Assembly (NCBI GenBank): GCA_023375785.1
Contig: SZWC01006941.1
Location: 89,373-112,550 of the forward strand
DNA from: Penium margaritaceum
Taxonomy: Eukaryota; Streptophyta; Zygnematophyceae; Desmidiales; Peniaceae
Direction of reading: 5' to 3'
DNA: 23,178 nucleotides
Positions 1 to 11,060 of the stretch are shown here, one piece after another; the stretch's first letter is position 1; every line of letters begins with the position of its first letter. Under the pieces are notes generated by a model. It saw nothing but the letters and a program-made list of their open reading frames with translations, was not told the origin of the DNA and ran no database searches. A program made the translations under genes and the position numbers.

Positions 1-12
1 TATACGTATACG

Positions 13-48
<36 letters not shown>

Positions 49-49
49 C

Positions 50-91
<42 letters not shown>

Positions 92-92
92 T

Positions 93-134
<42 letters not shown>

Positions 135-158
135 CACATACACATACACATACACATG
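1..158. repeat. (TATACA)n hexanucleotide microsatellite
   Basis: A nearly uninterrupted hexamer array opens the window. It begins with TATACG variants, has two TTTACA variants near 85-98, and ends in CACATA-type variants before unique sequence at about 159. The array probably continues left of the window, so its full length is unknown. Confidence 0.95.
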
Positions 159-3100
159 GGGGACATTAATTTTCGCTCCTGGATATGGGAGGGTCCGCCC
201 TTCGGGAATGTGGATATGCGGGCTATTTCGCCCTTAAATATTTCATAATAGAATGAAAACTTTAAACTCATTCTGTTCCATTCGCCGCCAGATTACACGC
301 AAACATTAAGAAAACAAAACCAATGAGGAATCCGCAAAATCCTAAAACATTACTGATATAATACCCACCGTTTGAGGAACATGTATAAAATACTGGTTTT
401 TGTTCATGGTTTGTAAAAAGTGGCCATCGAAGTCACGGTTAGTTAGTATTCACGTTTTGTGGACAATGTGGTCAGTCGTTAAAATGAGTGGGTAATCCAT
501 ATAGTTTGTGAGGAAAGTGGGTAATCAGGCAGGACCACACTCAAACGTGGGTGAAGGGGAATTATTCCGAAAATCAAAATGTTAAGGAGTCTTGGTCAAT
601 CGTGCACGCTCACAACCTCTGCGTGAGTTCTAATGAGCAAAATCAAACAATCAGGGTAACATTGCGCTGACATCTCCCTCTTTGAGAGATTCGTGCGGGA
701 ATGAATTCAGCCTGCTTATTTTCAAAACACGTTTCGGAATGAATTTATGCACATCAGGTACAAGGGGGGAACCTAATTATGAAACGAGGTCAAGCCCGAG
801 GGTAACATAGTTGTATTTTGAATTTATCCGGTCCTAGCGTATCCTGAGCACACAAAGGCAGTCAGTCTTGGATGGCTTCTCAAAGAAAGTTGCATCAAGA
901 ACAACACTAAATGTTTCCGAACGAGCTTGGACACAGTGTTTAAGCTCACATGGCAAAGTCAGCAATGTAGCAAGCGATGGTGTTGAAGGGGCATCGTGAC
1001 AAATATAAGCGTAGAAAAAAAGAAGAGGAGAAAGGGAGAAGGAGAAGACAAACGGATCACAGTGAGCAACACGATACAGATCATCAATAACTGAGGCACG
1101 GAGCACTATGGCACGAGTGTTGCAAGCTTTCCCTGTGTTTTAGTCAGCTACGTGTTAAAAACAAAAGACTCTTCCTGGTGCATGCACGAACTATATGTAG
1201 GCTGAGCTAAAGAGCACGCACAACGAGGACATTAGCAATGTACATGGGGCCAAAAGGAATATCAAATCTCACAACCCAACACCCTGGACAGGCAAGGATT
1301 AACCATATCCCGTGCAAATGGACTGAGCAGACAAAACGGGACTGAGAACATCGAAGTCACCGTGAAAACAAGCCATGTGATAGATGGCGCTGAATTCAAT
1401 GGTCGAGGTACCACTGCCGACACGGTCTATCTCCGACACTACATTATGTGCCACGTAACACTCTGTGTATGCTGGACGCTGAGTAGAGGACTCAGAAGTA
1501 CGGATAACACGAGTCTGTGACACATTAAGATAAGCAGTGCTGCCAGGTCCATCCTCACCACACTCCAGTGAAGTTCCCCTAAAGCGTCATCATGGACAAC
1601 AAACACAACAAGATTGGCTGACTATGGACCACTTGGTTGTGATAACACACTCACACCTCCGTGAGTGCAAAGTGCCAATACTTGACGAAGCTCATCAATG
1701 GTGCGGTTCCCAAAGGTCTTGGTCTCTATTGCTACTCGAGGAAGTGTGTGTCTCTTTGGATGTCGTGGTCGTGGAACACCCCTCCTGTGTGGCACTAGAA
1801 GACGTCCACTTTACCTGTTTTGTGCATGATGGTGCTCTAGTAGAGGGGTTTATGGCGCTCTGTGTAACGATGTACGCCCTTGTAGCTACATCACTGGACA
1901 GAACGTCCATTGCCATTGCTCGACAACACTGGCTGCTTCTACCCCTTACGTGCCCCTTCATCTCCTATGTGGCCACTGGAATGCTTTGAGTCTGGCCAGT
2001 CGGGGGAGAGGGAGGGGAGGAGGGTGCGGTGGAGGTAGATCTTGAGACAAAAAGGGTTAGAGGTGGCAGGTGGGTCGTAGTCACTGCCGTATATATCATA
2101 CTCTTGTGATGTGCGCAGGCCGCCTCCTTGACCAATATCACTTGAACATGGTAGCATTGGGCCCAAGGGAGGAGTTGAAGGGAATCCAACGTATGATAAA
2201 GAACGGCACGGTCAAAGCCAGAGAAGAGGTCAGCGTTCTCCAGATGGACCCCTAGCACAAGAGTGTCGAGGGTTCATTGCTGTGTCCCGCCACCAGTCCT
2301 GAGGCATGTGTAATTGTTGATGGCGTACCTCTGGTCATCAGCTATAATCTCAAAAGCAAGGAGTGGCTCGTGAAGACGGCCCACCCTCTTTGCATGCTTT
2401 TCTATAGCAAACACCGTGAGGGCCAACTTCTAGCCTTGACAAGGCTTTGCCTCTGTCCCAGTCCCTCATGTGCCTAAGAAGGGATAGAAACTACCTCGTT
2501 TGGATAAGCATAGACCATGTTGCACATCGCTTTTGCTGCCGCCTTGACTTGGCATATATTGGTGATCTGGTATCAGCTGTGGTAGTAGGGCTAGATGCCC
2601 TCTGCGTCCGCCCACACCTAGAACAGGACCTCCTAGGGAATGAACCCCGCCTCTATCGCATAGCGGGGTGGGGGAGTCTCACAGTCATTTGGCTACCACT
2701 CCGTTGGGAGGGAAATCTCAAGCTCCGGTGAAGGTGCATGAAAAGATTGCGTTAAAGGAGAATACCTCTGAAGGAGAATCTTGCATTCTGTCTCTAAGAG
2801 TACTGATGGACTTATGGCACCAGTGTGTGTCAGGTTTTGATCCCAGTCGCAAGAGGCAAAGCTGCTACTCGAGCGTACAAATCTCAATCAAATGTGAATC
2901 GACAGCTGACTCCTCCGCATCCTTGATGTCATCCAGCTCAAGGGGATGTTGCTTTCATACAGAGATGTAAGAGGTGGAGTCTTGGGCCAATTGTGTGCCT
3001 CCATCACCTTCACCTAACGTCTGCTCGGAAACCCCTACAACAGGTCACAAAACTCTTGAAGCGCATTCCTTGAGCTTACTGCTGTCAGCGCATCTCGTCA

Positions 3101-3540
3101 TTCACATGCCGTATTTCATCGATTACCTAAGATTGTAGGCTCATCGTGCCTGCCGTGGGAAAGTCTATAGTGTTTTCCTATCCTCTCCTATCCAAGCCTA
3201 TCCTTCTTAGAGCTTGGTGCCATTTGCACCGTTGAGTATGGAATTGGGTGATGAAGTCATCAAAATGGAAAATTTGTGGCGATTTTCTATGATTTAAAAT
3301 AATAGCAAGGAATGATGTCCGGGTAAAACTTTGGTTAGAGGGGGAAAATGACATCAACAGCCAGTCTAGTGATGTTAGCAAGGGTGTGATGATGTCAGTA
3401 GATAGAGTGCTAATGTCAATAGGGTCTTAACCTGCTAACCCCTTCGTGGAAGCAGTTTCATGATTGTTTTCCTCACTTTTCTTTTCTATATTGCATGACC
3501 TCTCCGTAACGTTGTGCATGACTACAGGGATGACCTCATC
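159..3540. other. AT-rich to mixed sequence without a recognisable gene
   Basis: Both strands hold only short open frames. The longest is a 150-codon plus-strand frame at 1537-1989, and minus-strand frames of 60-100 codons overlap it. None shows a domain, catalytic motif or repeat I recognise, and no frame stays open across neighbouring segments in the way the retroelements further right do. I see no LTR ends, tRNA or rRNA here. It could be very old transposon or intergenic DNA. Confidence 0.5.
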
Positions 3541-3544
3541 ACCC

Positions 3545-4195
3545 CTTTTATGGAAGTAGTAGTGACTATTACTGCTAGCTATTGTTGCTATGGCTATTGC
3601 TGCACAGAAGCGCAACTGCTCATCTGTGCAACAGGGATGGCAATCGGTTCTCACACGGCTGTCTTGCCTAGCAGCATAGTGGAGCAGCGCGACTATGTGG
3701 TTGCTAGTATTGCTATAGAAGTGCTACTATTGCTCTTGCTGCAATGCTACCGCAGCTGCTATGCTACTTTTGCTATCGTTGTGATTGCGTTGCTACTTCT
3801 CGCTACTCCCCTACAGCATTACTACTATTGCCGCAATGATGTTTCTTCATTATTGATGTGACTACTACTACGGCTGTCTCGGCTGTTGTTCTTGTTGATG
3901 TGCTGTCACGCTTCTACCACTACCACATGGCTTTTGCCATGCTACCATGCTACTAATGCTATTGCTGATGCTCGACGCTCTTGTTGTTGTGGCTACACGA
4001 ATTTGCTCATGTGACCGTCTGTGTTACCACGCTGTTGCAGTCCTGCTCTTACCCAGGTGCTCCGGTTGTGGCAGTTGTAACAACTCACGTTGTTGTTAGT
4101 TATGCCGTCGTCCAGTCGTGTCAATGACGTGGTGATGGTGCTACTACTGACATCATGGTGGCGTCAATGCTGCTACTCTTTGTTATAGCAAGTCA
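3545..4195. repeat. degenerate trinucleotide-rich low-complexity tract
   Basis: This stretch is dense in GCT, CTA, TTG, GTT and related triplets in long imperfect runs (GCTATTGCT, CTACTACTA, GTTGTT). Because of the three-base periodicity, translations are rich in Leu, Ala, Tyr, Cys and Val, and a 115-codon plus-strand frame (3514-3861) falls in it. The skew and lack of any motif suggest an eroded simple-sequence expansion rather than a gene. Confidence 0.6.
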
Positions 4196-4483
4196 CCAGG
4201 ACTCATTGTGGCCTACCAGGACCGTGGTTGCAACAGTGACTCCTAGTCCTATTGTTGATGGTGTTTCCGTAGTTTGTAGCTGAGCGAGAAGTGTCTTGCA
4301 GCTTTGATACAACCTAAAGATTGGAAGCTTCCTAGCTTTTCTGCCGCTAACGTGGCACTGTAGTCCTGTCAACTGACGCATTAGCATGCAAGGCAGGTAC
4401 AAGAACAACAATGGTTTGGCTAGTAGAGACATGCATAGTGTCATAAGCTTTAACAGATTCAATGTGAATGACAATTGACAAGC

Positions 4484-5038
4484 TCAGAGCATAAGTACAT
4501 CCTGTAGAAAATGGCGGGTGACGCGCACGACACGGTCAGTTTGCTTTAAAATCTTGCCCAAAGTCACTATTCTGGGCATAACGCAGTGCACAGGTTTCCG
4601 GATGCAAAACCGTCCAAGAAGCAGTTCAAGCAGGATGTACCGACTGTACACATGCATGGGTTTGACATTGAACAGTGGAGAAACAATGCAGAAAATGTAA
4701 ACCAGGACCAAGGCCAGTCCAGCGAGCAAACTCTAGACGCTGTAAAAGAAAGTGGAGAGTGCCCTAGCAAGTCTCCGGGATGCTCGGGATCTCCGGGATA
4801 CAGCTATCTTGTAGGTGCTGATTTTTGGATCATCGCTTGATGGTTCTTCAAGGTGAGTTGGCTCTGCATCATTGATCCGCATGTGCATACACATTGCACG
4901 GTGGTCACACTCAACATTATGTACAGATGGGAACGGCTCACATCTCAACAACGAGTTCCTAAACTCAGCGCAAGTCCTCAAAATCAAGGCCCACATTGCA
5001 TCAACATTTTGATTTTTACGTCGTTCGACCGATGACAT
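4484..5038 (-). pseudogene. unrecognised minus-strand frame broken by one stop
   Basis: On the minus strand an ATG at 5038 opens a 101-codon frame (MSSVERRKNQNVDAMW...) that ends at a TAG at 4733-4735. The same frame then stays open for another 81 codons to 4484. So about 183 codons share one frame with a single nonsense codon. The first part is rich in Arg and Ser (for example SRRSRASRRLARA near its end). The second part starts with a hydrophobic run (LLAGLALVLVYIFCIV) that could be one membrane segment. I recognise no family. A plus-strand frame at 4586-4840 overlaps it and is about as plausible, so the strand is uncertain, and it may not be a gene at all. Confidence 0.18.
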
Positions 5039-5640
5039 GTTGACCGAATTCCCTGGCCTCTGGTGTTTCCTTTTAAAAGTTTCTGATACATTTGACCACC
5101 TTATTCAAGTGTCCTCAAAACTATCGTGAACGGTAGCGATGTTCCAATGCTTTTTAATCAGCTTCTTGACAGTGCTAGAATTTTATGAAGATGCACCTAG
5201 ATATTTTTAATACTCCATGAATTCCATGTAGAGCTTCCTAGAGTAACCTCGTCCAATGGGGTGTGCATGCATCGCTCAACTCGAGCCTCGAAGAGCCCAA
5301 GTATGCCTCATTCTTGTTTTTGCTATGGTTTTTGTGAACTCCACGGCTTTGAAACTTTTTGTTGAAGTAAATTTAGTTCTCATTAAAATTCATGCAATTG
5401 TTCCAACTCATCAAATTTTCTTATGTTTCACACCTTCTATGTGTGAACTGTCAACATTGCATTTGTTGTAATTGTCGGGTCTTTGCCATTGATGCTCACA
5501 ATAAACCATTGTAAATATCTTTGATTTAAGCATGTAGTGGGCCATAATTATGATGACAAAGATACTAACTCGTGGTGGTTGCGGACTTGGTTAGGTCTTG
5601 GATACAACAGTGTTTAGGATAAATTTATGAGGTATGCTCA
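5039..5640. other. AT-rich intergenic stretch, nothing recognised
   Basis: The sequence is AT-rich. The only frame of note is a 71-codon plus-strand one (5256-5471) with no recognisable motif. I see no terminal repeats, RNA gene or clear regulatory motif. Confidence 0.5.
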
Positions 5641-5900
5641 TATTTCCTGTGGTCGTATTGCATGTGGTCGAGTTTGGCCCTCTCTCATCGCGGTTGCGAG
5701 GGGTGGTTAGATACCACCCCTCACCACGGTGAGGACAGGCCAAGGGCCAGCCCTTCGCTGGTCGCCGGCCAGCTGGCTACCGGCCGGCTGGACGGCCGAT
5801 GGACGGTCACGTGACCGGCCGGCCACCTGCTAGCCACCAATCGAGCTGGTCGCTTGATCGAAGGCCAGGAGGCTGCAAGGCCTCAAGGGTCAAGGCCTTG
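5641..5900. repeat. GC-rich block of inverted repeats
   Basis: This GC-rich island sits in AT-rich flanks and is packed with palindromes. A hairpin at 5698-5722 has 10-bp arms (GAGGGGTGGT / ACCACCCCTC). A second at 5719-5734 (CCTCACC / GGTGAGG) reuses the last bases of the first, so the two folds exclude each other. Multiple CCGGCCGG and CCAGCTGG words follow. It could be part of an unidentified LTR or a small non-autonomous element, but no terminal repeats were found to define borders. Confidence 0.6.
5804..5817. promoter_or_regulatory. 14-bp G-box palindrome
   Basis: A perfect 14-bp palindrome, CGGTCACGTGACCG, is centred on the CACGTG core. CACGTG is the known core bound by plant bZIP and bHLH factors. 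No gene start lies close by, so a regulatory role is only a possibility. If the surrounding block is LTR-derived it would be a promoter element of that LTR. Confidence 0.35.
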
Positions 5901-7066
5901 TCCTCAGCCTCTCCAACTCACCTCAGGAGATGAGCAAGGAAGAGGGATAGATCGAGAGCAAGAGCAAGGGTTATGTAGGAGAAGTCAGCAAGACATCACC
6001 GATCATGCCTTGCACGCGGTGCTTTCTCGTTGATGCTTCAAAAACAAAACTCAGCTTTGTTTAGGATAAAATCCAAGTAATTACCACGGAAAACGTGTGT
6101 GAACTCATGAGTTCGGGATAACACCCTTCTCATTTTGGAACCAGATCAAGGGGGCGAGGTAAAAATGGAAATGGGCCTCCGGTGACTCAAATATTAGAGT
6201 CTTCCTACACAGGTCATCAATGACGATTGCCCCCATAGTGACGTGGAGGAGAAAATCCCTACTGTGAGCTCTGGACGCCATTATGCAAACTTTGACAATG
6301 AGTTCTATAAAGGAGCTGGACACTCGACCCGTTGCACTGGCATTAGAGCAGGACAATCCCTACGGCTAAGTGTGCAAAGGTTCCAACAGCTACGTCATGT
6401 GTAAATCATCGCGAGCAGCTGAAGTAGTAGCACAAATACAAAAGGGGATTACGGCCTCAAAATCCAACTGTTTAAAGTGTCATGAATTGCATTGCATAGT
6501 TCTGAAGGAGCTCTTTCTTATTCTTCCTCTCCTCTCATCTTTTTTCCATCTCCAGGGAGCTACATGGACTTATGGTGGACGGGGTGGAATGTCTCTGTCC
6601 TAAATCACTATTTTCCCTCCTCCTTGCAAGATTTCCTTCTTCCTCATTCAACCAGAAATTGGAGGAGGGCTCTTCTCCAAGAATACAGAATCTCACAACC
6701 TCAGAGCATACCAAAAAGGGGAAAGCCAAAACCTGGGGAATTCTTGGAGGCCTCCCAATTGATGTGGTCACAAAGAGAGACGCCTCCAAAGAGGCACAAT
6801 GTGTGTCAAGAGAGGTCCACAGGCGGCCAAGGAGGGCGTGAACCAAAGAGAAGGCGGGAGGGATATGGGAGGAGTGTGCAAGATTGGGAACTCTAGACTA
6901 GAGTCTTCCCCTCCTCTCCTCCTTTTTCTTTGAGCAATGCTTATTTAGCTTCTTTTTTTTCCTTGTCTTAGTTTTTATTTTTCTAGACTTTCTAAGCTGC
7001 CTAGTGCCGTGAGTCATTGCTGATGAACCTAGCCTGAATCCATGTACTTGTGCCAGCCTCGACACA
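5901..7066. other. unassigned DNA upstream of a decayed gypsy gag
   Basis: No gene is supported here. Overlapping frames at 6492-6896 lie in purine- or pyrimidine-rich sequence and show no domain. A 15-bp palindrome, ACTCTAG-A-CTAGAGT, spans 6890-6904 and is followed by a pyrimidine-rich run (about 6903-6985). By position, the 5' LTR and leader of the element starting near 7297 should lie in this region, but I could not identify TG...CA ends or a tRNA primer site. Confidence 0.4.
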
Positions 7067-7079
7067 CAAAAAATAGTAG

Positions 7080-7162
7080 CTTTCTACCACATGATTGTGC
7101 TGACCGTGGCGGCCTAGGAAATAAAAACTTCTACCGCATGGTTAAGCCGTCCGCGGTAGCCA
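7080..7162. repeat. diverged tandem duplication of about 36 bp
   Basis: Two similar segments, 7080-7115 and 7127-7162, share the pattern CTTCTACC-CATG-TT...CCG--CGG--GCC with several substitutions and small gaps. They lie just upstream of the decayed gag and may be tandem copies in its leader or in the LTR U5. Confidence 0.4.
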
Positions 7163-7296
7163 TGAAAAAATAGAAATTAATTTAATGATTACCTCACCAA
7201 TTGTGACAACAAGGACGTTGCAAGAGACAACACCTCTCCAAGATTGTACGGTGATCCTCACAAAGGTCTTCACGTGCTAGTTGTACACACGATGGA

Positions 7297-8942
7297 ATGG
7301 CAAGTGCCAGACCGTCCAAGACCGAAAAGGGCAAGGTGATTGCAGCCTCACCACATGTCCTTGGAAGACTCCAAATCTTTGGAGCCACTACTGTGAGTAC
7401 AATCGCCAAAACAACGACAAACATACTGTTAAAGACAACCTGCGCTAAATTCGGTGACACCAAGAAACATGTAGAACCCAAAAGGGGCTCGGTGAGAACG
7501 TGGATGAGTGCCATGTGATGGAAGATGTCATCAAGTAGGACAACCTGAACGAGGATCCTGACAAAGAGCACAACGTCAATGATGAGGAAGGCCACAAAGA
7601 TTGTGATCATTGCCATTGTCATACAAAGAACTCAATCCATGTGCTTGAGAGAGGCTAGGCCCGAGGGATTGCATGAAGCTATTGACAGCAACGAGGCTAC
7701 AGACAAGAGCAAAGACGGCAAACGTGGTCACGTGGGATGTTCTCGTAAGCACAAGCTGGACAATGCCATAACGAAGGCAATTTGCGTCAATCGTCAAAAC
7801 CTTGTTGAATTAGCTGCCAAGTCGGTCGGGTGACTCATGAACAGTACCGAAAGTGGAGGTACGACACCATCCATAGGAGTGGATATGAATCGTTCTTCGT
7901 ATGATGTGGCTACAATGGGACAAGCCTATGCCCACTCGAGCATCATCGCTATCTTGAGCTTCCTCCAAAAGTTGGAAATCCTTGGAGGTGTGTACGTAAA
8001 CTATACTCTCCTTCAGTGGATAAAGGTGCAGCGATAGTGCAGGGATCTCAAGGCCACTGTTGACACTTTGAAGACATCAGAGTTGAGGTTTGCGTTTGCC
8101 AACCTACAGGCCCTTGCCGGGCAGAGCACCATTGACCTCCACCGTAGTTGCCAGGTGTAGCATCTAGCAACTCATGAGGTAATCCACCAATGTGACAACC
8201 TCGACAAGGCATTGTAGGCTGTAACCCATGTGGAGATGCAACATGGGTCATAGCGTGTCATAGCAACTCATGCTATCGCTAGTGGTAGCGAGGAATTGCC
8301 TGTCTCAATGACATCTGTGTCGGTCATTAACACTTCCTTCCTCAACAGTATGGAGATCTTCCAAAAGGGTGTGAAGCTGAACGACTGGCTCAATTGCATG
8401 GAGCACATTCTTCGTGTCCATAAGGATACAATCAATCAGTGGGATGACTTTGCTACAATGAGAATTGAAAACAAGCTCTTCAATTATGTGGTGAAGGAGT
8501 GAGGTGCACAACAATCATACCTGGAGTGGTAGTCCATGTCGCGGGAGATTTTTTGCGTTATCATGCGCAATAAGTGCATCCAGTGTGATGAGGCACAACG
8601 TGCCTTCCATCACATCATGAAATTCAAGCAGCTAGGTCACTCACTCAATGTCTACTTGTACGGATTCACTACACTCATAGAGGAAGCCGAAAGGCAACGG
8701 GACCCACATCTTCAAGTACCCAGAATGCTTCTTGCTGGACAACTTGCGTGAAGGTCTTGTCAGCGAGAATTTTGGGACAAGACCACCACGATGGGAATGG
8801 GCCAAGCTTGGATAACCTAGAGGGTATTAAGCAACTATATGAGACCGCAGATGGGACCATGGATAGGATTGCGACTGAGGCAATGGACCCAAAAGTGGAA
8901 ATGGACAAGGCCCTTGTGAGATTTTTGCCTTCCCTTGTGTGA
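7297..8942 (+). pseudogene. gag: gag-like pseudogene of gypsy element 1
   Basis: One frame runs from 7297 to about 8749 with stops only at 7516, 7546, 7831, 8035, 8158, 8215, 8251, 8500 and 8530. Nine stops in some 480 codons is well below the roughly twenty expected by chance. The N-terminal part is basic and Lys-rich. From about 8041 to 8290 it reads like a helical or coiled-coil stretch (DLKATVDTLKTSELRF, LATHEVIHQCDNLDKAL). At 8296-8749 the pattern is that of a retrotransposon Gag capsid: EIFQKGVKLNDWLNCMEHIL, then AFHHIMKFKQLGHSLNVYLY. Around 8730-8750 the reading shifts to frame 3 and continues to 8942. I see no CCHC knuckle. Family assignment rests on this pattern and on the protease and RT downstream. 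Confidence 0.65.
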
Positions 8943-9479
8943 TGTTAGTGAAAGCCACTGAGGGATAAAATTGGATCACAATTGTGGCTTCATGTTTTCA
9001 CAAGAGGATGTACAAAAAATCAATATATTTTACGAGTTTAATTTTCTCTGTTGTTTTTTCTCCCCTCTTGTTGAACATCATTCTACCCTTGTTGACCTAA
9101 ATTGCTCACTGAACCTTGCATCCTTTGATGAGATGCATGGTTGAACATGTTTAGTGGTGGCGACATCGCCAATCACGTAAGATTTGTGCGACGTAGTAAC
9201 TTGAGCACATGCCCTCAAAGCAATGAGGTCCATCACGTTTGCATTACCTCCAGTCAACGATTTTGAACTAGTCAATTTTAAAGACTACAAGGTGCTAGTT
9301 GAATTTATACGCATCCACAAGATGTGCACTCGAGTTGGTGAATCATGGGGGTTGCCGAGCTTACTATACCAATTCCATCTTTACCACAAACTCAGCTTGC
9401 TGTCATGAGGCCAGTTCACTCGAAATAATGGAGGCAACATGATGATGTAGTTTGAAGGATACCTACCGGGTGCTCCCTT

Positions 9480-9830
9480 GAACATGTTGGCTGACACTGG
9501 AGGGGATGACTACTCTGTTAGCCTTGGCTTTACGAGACAAGCAGGCAGGAAGTAAAAATCATTGGGTGGCACAGCTCTCATCAGTGACAACGGTTTAATA
9601 CTTGTGACCGTTATTTGGAAAGCAATGTTTGTATTCAAGGATATACACAAAGCGTCATTTTGAAGATACTCATCATTCTTGGCCCTTCCAATGTGGTGCT
9701 AGGCCATCCTTGGCTCCACAACAACAAGTCTTTGATGTGCTTTGAAACAAAGCGCTTGATCCTTCAAAAAGGACAGTGTCGCTTTACGTTTATTCTGATT
9801 ACGCAGTTATCATCCATCTAAGTGCGAGCT
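9480..9830 (+). pseudogene. retropepsin-like aspartic protease remnant, element 1
   Basis: At 9487-9504 the frame reads MLADTG, with the catalytic-type D-T-G triad starting at 9493 (frame 1). About 65 codons later, in frame 3, comes a second protease signature, NVVLGHPWLHNNKSLM (about 9690-9738), matching the conserved LG-x-x-WL region of gypsy proteases. It is followed by FETKRLILQKGQCRFTFI. A frame change and at least one stop separate the two. The enzyme would have cleaved the Gag-Pol polyprotein. It is certainly inactive here. Confidence 0.65.
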
Positions 9831-9989
9831 TTCCTTGATTCAAATAAATAGATGTAATTGACAAGGATTTCAATACATCTTAGCTTAGCTATAAAAAGTG
9901 GAGGACGTGAGGGAAGGAATGCCACAAGACCCACTGGCCTTGCTTCTACCATAAAGTTACATGCGCCACACAATTTTGCTGCACTTGGA

Positions 9990-10720
9990 GGCAACTGCTG
10001 CGTTCAGACCCATGTATCGCCTTAGTCCAGCAAAAAGGTGAGAGGTCGAACTCCAAATAAAATTGTACCTTGGAGAAGGGTGGATCAAGCCGAGTATCTA
10101 GCTATATAGTGTGCCGATCCTTTTTTCTTAATAAAAAGGATGGTGGTTTACGCTTGTGCATGAAATATCGAATTCTAAACAAGTTAACGGTGAGAAACGA
10201 TTCTTCTTATTGTGGAGTAAGGACCTGTTTGACCAACTTAAATGGGGAGAAGTCTTTTTTTCCTTGGATTTGTCACAACGGTACCATCAAACCCACATCA
10301 CGAAAGATTATGTATCCAAAGCAGTGTTTCAAAAGCACACGAGACATCATCAGTTTTGACTTTTGTGCTTTGGGCTAAGAAACAACCCGGTAACCTTCAA
10401 AGGAGAAATGAACCAAACGTTCACCACGCAATGCACTCAATTTATCTTAGCTTACCTTGAAAATGTCCTAGTTTTCTCCAAATAAATGGAAGAGCACATA
10501 GAACATCTGCGCCAAGTCCTTGTGGTCTTTTGGGAACAGAATTTCTATGTAAAAGCGAGCAAATACAAGTTTGCACAATATGAGCTCAAATACATTGGAC
10601 ACATTATCAATAAGGATTGTATCCATATTGAGTTGCAAAAGGTCCAAGCGATGATGCATTGGCTGTGACCAAAAGTCGTTAGACATATTAAGTCTTGGGG
10701 AAACTTGTCAGCGGCTATGA
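9990..10720 (+). pseudogene. pol: reverse transcriptase remnant with lost YxDD, element 1
   Basis: The RT entry region appears at about 9997-10040 (AAFRPMYRLSPAK) and then GEGWIKPS, in frame 1. It moves to frame 2 for LNKKDGGLRLCMKYRILNKL (about 10120-10190). It returns to frame 1 from 10225 for DLFDQLKWGEVFFSLDLSQR, then RNNPVTFKGEMNQTF. The catalytic box reads YLENVLVFSK at 10453-10482, so both aspartates of YxDD are replaced. MEEHIEHLRQVL and LKYIGHIINKDCIH follow (10486-10630), as in the RT thumb. Stops include those at 10483 and 10666. Recognition ends near 10720, before RNase H. The identity is secure from motif order, and the protein cannot be functional. Confidence 0.88.
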
Positions 10721-11060
10721 CCTGACCAGTCACTACAATACACGGCGACGATGTAGACGTCACCGCATGGAGAACGCCTATTATGAAGAGCTACCTCTCA
10801 AAAACGTGATGGTCCGTGATGACCTCAGGATTGATATGTCGGTAAATTGCGTCAGCAGCAAGCTCCGACCTGAAAAAAAAAAACATTTTAGCTCGTAGGT
10901 CATCCTAACCGTAAGCTTGCGAGAGGAGAAATTCTTTTTCAACGATAATTCTATCCATTATCTACAGAGCATGTTAACTCTGGCACATAACAATGGAAAT
11001 CGTAGGATGAAGTAGAGCCTTCACTGTCAAATTCATTTTGGAACCGGAATCGGTATTATG
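10721..11060. other. unassigned spacer between gypsy remnant and copia-type LTR
   Basis: The sequence has an A-rich run near 10876-10886 and no recognisable coding or repeat structure. It may include unrecognisable 3' remains of gypsy element 1, or flanking DNA. Confidence 0.4.

Larger units (their letters stand above)
7297..10720 (+). mobile_element. strongly decayed Ty3/gypsy retrotransposon (element 1)
   Basis: Gag, protease and reverse transcriptase remnants follow in the usual gag-pol order on the plus strand. The gag frame is held from about 7297 to 8749 with nine in-frame stops. Protease signatures appear at 9480-9830 and reverse transcriptase from about 9997 to 10720. Homology fades after the RT connection sequence, where RNase H and integrase should follow, so the 3' half is lost. 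No LTR could be matched to it. The mix of stops, frame changes and a destroyed catalytic site marks an old insertion, more decayed than the chromovirus at 13.2-19.2 kb. Confidence 0.8.

Noticed and set aside
1537..1989. 150-codon plus-strand frame with Leu/Val-rich stretches
   Set aside because: No family is recognised, a minus-strand frame overlaps it, and the flanking sequence offers no exon or element context.
6492..6896. 134-codon plus-strand frame
   Set aside because: Three overlapping frames on both strands cover the same purine/pyrimidine-skewed sequence and none has a motif or neighbour in frame.
7194..7622. 142-codon hydrophobic minus-strand frame resembling a membrane protein
   Set aside because: It is antisense to the Lys-rich start of the gag remnant. 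Lys and Asp codons read backwards give Leu, Phe, Val and Ile, so the hydrophobicity is an artefact.
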